DNA from: Bacteroidia bacterium
GTDB taxonomy: Bacteria; Bacteroidota; Bacteroidia; Cytophagales; Cyclobacteriaceae
Assembly: GCA_012031955.1 (NCBI GenBank)
Contig: JAAURZ010000076.1
Coordinates: 1-8,608, forward strand
DNA length: 8,608 bases
Direction of reading: 5' to 3'
Below the pieces are notes generated by a model. That model did no database searches. It was given only the letters and a program-made list of their open reading frames with translations, and was not told the origin of the DNA. A program made the translations under genes and the position numbers. This document shows, piece after piece, positions 5,105-8,608 of this stretch. The number at the start of each line of letters is the position of its first letter. The first letter of the stretch is position 1.

Positions 5105-7908
5105 ATGCGACGCACCTTCCTGATCACGATTTTTACATTCAGCATGTCGGCAGTCTTTTGCCAGGTATCGTTGCAGGGAATTGTAAAGGATACTGAAACC
5201 GGCGAACCGCTGGCGGGTGTGAACATCACCGTTGAAAACAAACTGGCAGGCACCGTTACCGATGCACGGGGCAGGTTTGTGCTCACCACCAACGAAACGC
5301 TGCCGGTTACATTGGTGTTCTCATTTGTAGGTTTTGAAAAACAATGGAGAACCATTTCCAACAAAGACCAAGAAATTGAAGTGCTGATGTCGGAGCAGGT
5401 GCTTCTCGGACAGGAAGTTGTAGTGTCGGCGTCGCGCGTGGAAGAAAATATTCTTAAGTCGCCGGTTAGCATTGAGAAAATGGGACTACTCGATATTCAG
5501 CAGTCGCCCGCGCCAAACTTCTTCGATGGGTTGTATAATCTAAAAGGTGTAGACATGAGCGTGCATGGGTTGTTGTTTAAACTGCCCAACACCCGCGGCT
5601 TCAACGGCAACACCAACTACCGCATCAACCAACTTATCGACGGCGTCGACAATACACCGCCCGGGCTAAGCTATGCGGCGGGTAATATTTTCGGTCTCTC
5701 ACAACTCGATGTTGAAAGCGTGGAGTTGCTTGTGGGTGCATCGTCTGCGTTGTACGGCCCGGGAGGCATGAACGGCACCATCCTCATGACCAGTAAAAAT
5801 CCGTTCGACTATCAGGGTCTTAGCGTGTCGGCGCAACTGGGTGTGATGCATGTGGGTGCCGATTACCGCGATACACCGGCCCCGTACGGTGAATTTAACC
5901 TGCGATGGGCGAAGGTACTGAACAAAAAGTGGGCTGTGAAAGCGACCGCCGGCTACATTGCAGCCGAAGACTGGCATGGCGCCGACTACCGCGACCGAAC
6001 TGATTTTGCAAACTCAAGCCTTACCAGAAAATCCAACCCCGGCTATGACGGCGTGAACACCTACGGCGACGACATTATCGTGCCTGTTAATCTTAAAGAT
6101 GTAGCACCATCGGTGGCCGATGGTGTGGCGACCAGCCAAGGGTACACGCCAGGCACACCGGAGTATGAAGACCTCTACAATATGGTGATCGCACTTATGC
6201 CCGATCAGGTGGTGTCGAGAACAGGATGGAAAGAAGAAGACCTCGTCGACTACAACACGAGCAACCTCAAGCTGGGTGCTTCGGTACACCACCGCATCAA
6301 TGAAAACCTCGAAGCAATCTTCCAGGCCGCCTACAGCAATGGCACGAGTGTGTATACTGCGCAGAATCGGTTTTCACTCCGCGGCTTCAGCATTTACAGC
6401 GGGAAGCTTGAGATCAAGAGCCAGGACTTTTACGTGCGCACGTATGGCCTGTCCGAAAACTCCGGCAATACTTACGATGCAGGCGCCACCGGGCTGCTGA
6501 TGAACGAAGCCTGGAAACCAAGTGAAGTCTGGTATCAGGATTATATAGCGTCGTTCACGCAAACGCGACTGCTGGGAGGTAACGAAGCGGAGGCCCACCG
6601 TTTTGCCCGGCTCGTGGCCGACAATCGTAACGACGGAGGCGGTGTTTTTGCCGACGGCAAGCCGGCACTGCCGATGCCAGGCACCGATGAGTTTAATGAA
6701 CTGCTTGACGACATACGTTTGAGGCCGGTAAACGATGGCGGCTCGAAAGTGACCGACAAGAGCAAGATGTGGCACATAGAGGGGCTGTACAACTTCAGCC
6801 GGAAGATCAAGTGGATGGAATGGATCATCGGAGCAAGCCATCGGATATACAGCATTAACAGCGAGGGCACAATTTTTTTCGATGAGCCCGGAGAGCCGAT
6901 TGTGATGAACCAGTTTGGTGCGTTCACGCAACTGAGCAAGAAGGTGCTGCGCGACCGTGTTAAAGTGACCACGTCGGCACGCTACGACAAGAATGAATAT
7001 TTCAAGGGCAGATTACGCCGAGGCTTTCATTTGTGTACGCGCTCGATGCCGATGGCGATCACAATGTGCGAGGTTCCTACCAGACCGCATTCCGTTTTCC
7101 GGCCATCTCCGATCAGTGGGTCGATTTGTTCACGGGCCGTTACCAGGTAGTGGGCGGGTTGCCACAAGTGCAAAACGCGCACGACTTTGATACAAATCCA
7201 GTATACCCGCTGTCGGGCCCTAACCCGATCGTAGATAAACCAGTTACCGACAACGGTCCGCTGGCGTTGCCCGCTTTCGGCCCTGAAAAAGTGCGCGCAA
7301 TAGAACTTGGCTACAAGGGCCTGCACTTGCAGAAGATGCTCCTCGTCGACGGATATATTTACCAGAATGTCTACACCGGGTTCATGACCCAGCAGACGTT
7401 GGCACAAAATCCCAACACGCCGGAAGAGAAGCGCTATGAAACCACGGTGAGTACCGATTTTCCGGTGACGGCCTTTGGCTGGGCATTGGGCGCCGACATC
7501 CGCTTGGCAAAGGGATACCTCGTGCGCGGAAACGTCAACTACAACAAACTGCAAACAGACCTTTCCGAACACCCCGGGTTGCAGTCGGGGTTCAACACGC
7601 CCGACTACCGGTTTAACCTTTCATTGTCAAACCGCCAGGCCTGGAAGAATGTGGGCTTTGCGATAAACTACCGGTGGCAAAACGAATTCCTGTGGGAATC
7701 GAGTTTCGGCGTAGCCGAAGTGCCCGCGTATTCGTCGCTCGATGCGAGCGTGAACGTGAAGCTGTCACGCATGCACGCCATGCTCAAGGTGGGCGGCACC
7801 AACGTGCTCAACAAGTACTACACCACCAACCTGGGCAGCGGCCAGATCGGCGGCTTGTACTATGTGTCCATCACGTTCGACAATGTGCTGGCGGGTGCGA
7901 ATAACTAG
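5105..7908 (+). CDS. TonB-dependent outer-membrane receptor, one-base frameshift as read
   Basis: Restoring one missing base near 7013 gives a 934-residue receptor for energy-driven uptake across the outer membrane. I chose the ATG at 5105 because it gives a clean signal peptide (MRRTFLITIFTFSMSAVFCQ); the TTG at 5081 adds 8 unlikely residues. Domains: carboxypeptidase-regulatory-like domain at about 23-98 (GIVKDTETGEPLAGVNI, VFSFVGFE), a TonB-box-like EVVVSASR at 104-111, and the plug at about 117-230, including NTRGFNG, INQLIDGVDN and SSALYGPGGMNG. The beta-barrel fills the rest, with long extracellular loops at about 315-385 and 445-555. As read, the first frame fails after YFKG and ends at 7150; the correct frame resumes before 7033 with VYALDADGDHN and ends at 7908. 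No SusD-type partner follows, so this is a stand-alone receptor rather than a glycan SusCD pair. The substrate cannot be told from sequence. Confidence 0.93.
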
Positions 7909-7940
7909 CCTGTGCAGTAAGCAGTATGACGATAGTTACT

Positions 7941-7948
7941 TATCTTTG
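7941..7948 (+). promoter_or_regulatory. Candidate -7 promoter box of the glutamate synthase-like gene
   Basis: TATCTTTG is a full match to the Bacteroidota -7 consensus TAnnTTTG. It ends 29 bases before the ATG at 7978 and lies in the 69-base gap after the receptor stop. No TTG is found at the usual -33 distance. The box suggests that the gene has its own promoter and does not depend on read-through from the receptor, after which no clear terminator is seen. Confidence 0.5.
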
Positions 7949-7977
7949 ACTATACCCTCTATACCAGTTCGATACCT

Positions 7978-8608
7978 ATGAGAAAGTTATTCATTGCCGG
8001 CAGCGTGGTTGTCTCCGCGCTTATACTCGTGTGGGCTTACTTTTGGTGGGACGCGCTATTCCTGTTCATCCTCGTGGGCCCGCTCGTTTATATGGGTGTG
8101 GCAGACATGGTGCAGCAGAAGCAATCCATACGCAGAAACTTCCCGTTGTTCGGCAGGTTGCGCTATGTGTTTGAAGACCTCCGTCCCAAGATTCAGCAAT
8201 ACTTTGTAGAGTCCGACACGGACGGCGTACCTATCAATCGCATCGACCGGTCAGTTATCTACCAGCGTGCCAAGAAGCAGATCGACACCACGCCGTTCGG
8301 CACCCAACTGAATGTGTACTCAGAAGGCTACGAGTGGATGAGTCACTCCATCGTGCCCCACGACTTTCATTCCATCAATCATCATCCCCGCGTAAAAGTA
8401 GGCAGCAAAGACTGCACGCAACATTATGAGGCAAGCGTGCTGAACGTGTCGGCCATGAGCTTCGGTTCGCTGAGCGGCAATGCCGTAGAGGCGCTCAACG
8501 CGGGTGCCCAGATCGGCGGTTTTGCGCACAACACCGGCGAGGGCGGCATCAGCCCGCATCACCTCGTTAACGGCGGCGATATTATCTGGCAGATTGGCAC
8601 CGGCTATT
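7978..8608 (+). CDS. Membrane-anchored FMN-binding glutamate synthase-like protein, N-terminal part
   Basis: The frame opens at the ATG at 7978 and is still open at the right edge after 210 residues. Two hydrophobic segments come first (about residues 4-22 and 26-43), then a soluble region. From about residue 158 it carries SAMSFGSLSGNAVEALNAGA, then HNTGEGGISPHHL (185-196) and IIWQIGTGY (202-210). This order is the start of the glutamate synthase central/FMN-binding (GltB-type) domain. No glutaminase (amidotransferase) domain precedes it, so it belongs to the short FMN-binding glutamate synthase family proteins found widely in bacteria, not to the large GltB subunit. Classical glutamate synthase transfers ammonia to 2-oxoglutarate; whether this short form does so is not known to me. 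The membrane anchor and missing glutaminase domain suggest a different ammonia source or substrate. The iron-sulphur and remaining FMN sites would be beyond the window. Confidence 0.87.
   Translation, partial: MRKLFIAGSVVVSALILVWAYFWWDALFLFILVGPLVYMGVADMVQQKQSIRRNFPLFGRLRYVFEDLRPKIQQYFVESDTDGVPINRIDRSVIYQRAKKQIDTTPFGTQLNVYSEGYEWMSHSIVPHDFHSINHHPRVKVGSKDCTQHYEASVLNVSAMSFGSLSGNAVEALNAGAQIGGFAHNTGEGGISPHHLVNGGDIIWQIGTGY

Noticed and set aside
6374..7572. Long minus-strand open frames under the receptor gene
   Set aside because: They overlap a conserved TonB-dependent receptor barrel and have no recognisable protein features.
1..8608. CRISPR array, tRNA or rRNA gene, insertion sequence, phage or defence system
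   Set aside because: No direct-repeat array, cloverleaf-like sequence, transposase or recognisable defence protein was seen on either strand.

Overview
The window looks like the chromosome of a Bacteroidota bacterium, most likely a member of the Cytophagales-type lineages. Reasons: a large TonB-dependent receptor with an N-terminal carboxypeptidase-regulatory-like domain, lipoproteins of Bacteroidota style, several TAnnTTTG promoter boxes with no clear Shine-Dalgarno sequences, and an AsmA-like protein of the type common in that phylum. No rRNA, tRNA, CRISPR array or mobile element was seen, and no gap between genes exceeds about 180 bases.

Layout. On the left, three genes are read leftward: rmuC (2919 to 1625), a small lipoprotein gene (1535 to 1161) and the start of an AsmA-like gene (1099 to beyond position 1). 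A hairpin at 1108-1140 lies between the last two. A 178-base divergent region (2920-3097) carries promoter boxes on both strands and a palindrome. To its right, rocD (ornithine aminotransferase, 3098-4334) is read rightward and meets a leftward lipoprotein gene (4974 to 4414) at a strong bidirectional terminator (4353-4384). A second divergent region (4975-5104) separates this lipoprotein gene from the rightward TonB-dependent receptor (5105-7908). The start of a membrane-anchored glutamate synthase-like (FMN-binding) protein follows (7978 to beyond 8608).

Three of the four longest genes are broken as read, each by exactly one base at a short homopolymer: one base missing in rmuC (about 2611), one extra A in rocD (3753-3756) and one base missing in the receptor (about 7013). 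Restoring that base gives a full-length family-typical protein each time. Sequence or assembly error is the simplest explanation, so the three genes are annotated as whole CDS with a frameshift note.

How the genes fit together. The set is mostly housekeeping and envelope functions: DNA maintenance (RmuC), arginine/ornithine-to-glutamate metabolism (RocD), a glutamate synthase-like flavoprotein, and outer-membrane transport and envelope proteins (receptor, two lipoproteins, AsmA-like). I see no convincing undescribed multi-gene system. The observations most worth a second look are the start-codon hairpin of the small lipoprotein gene, the near-leaderless promoter of rmuC, the palindrome between rmuC and rocD, the hairpin abutting the AsmA-like gene, and a repeated loop motif in the receptor.
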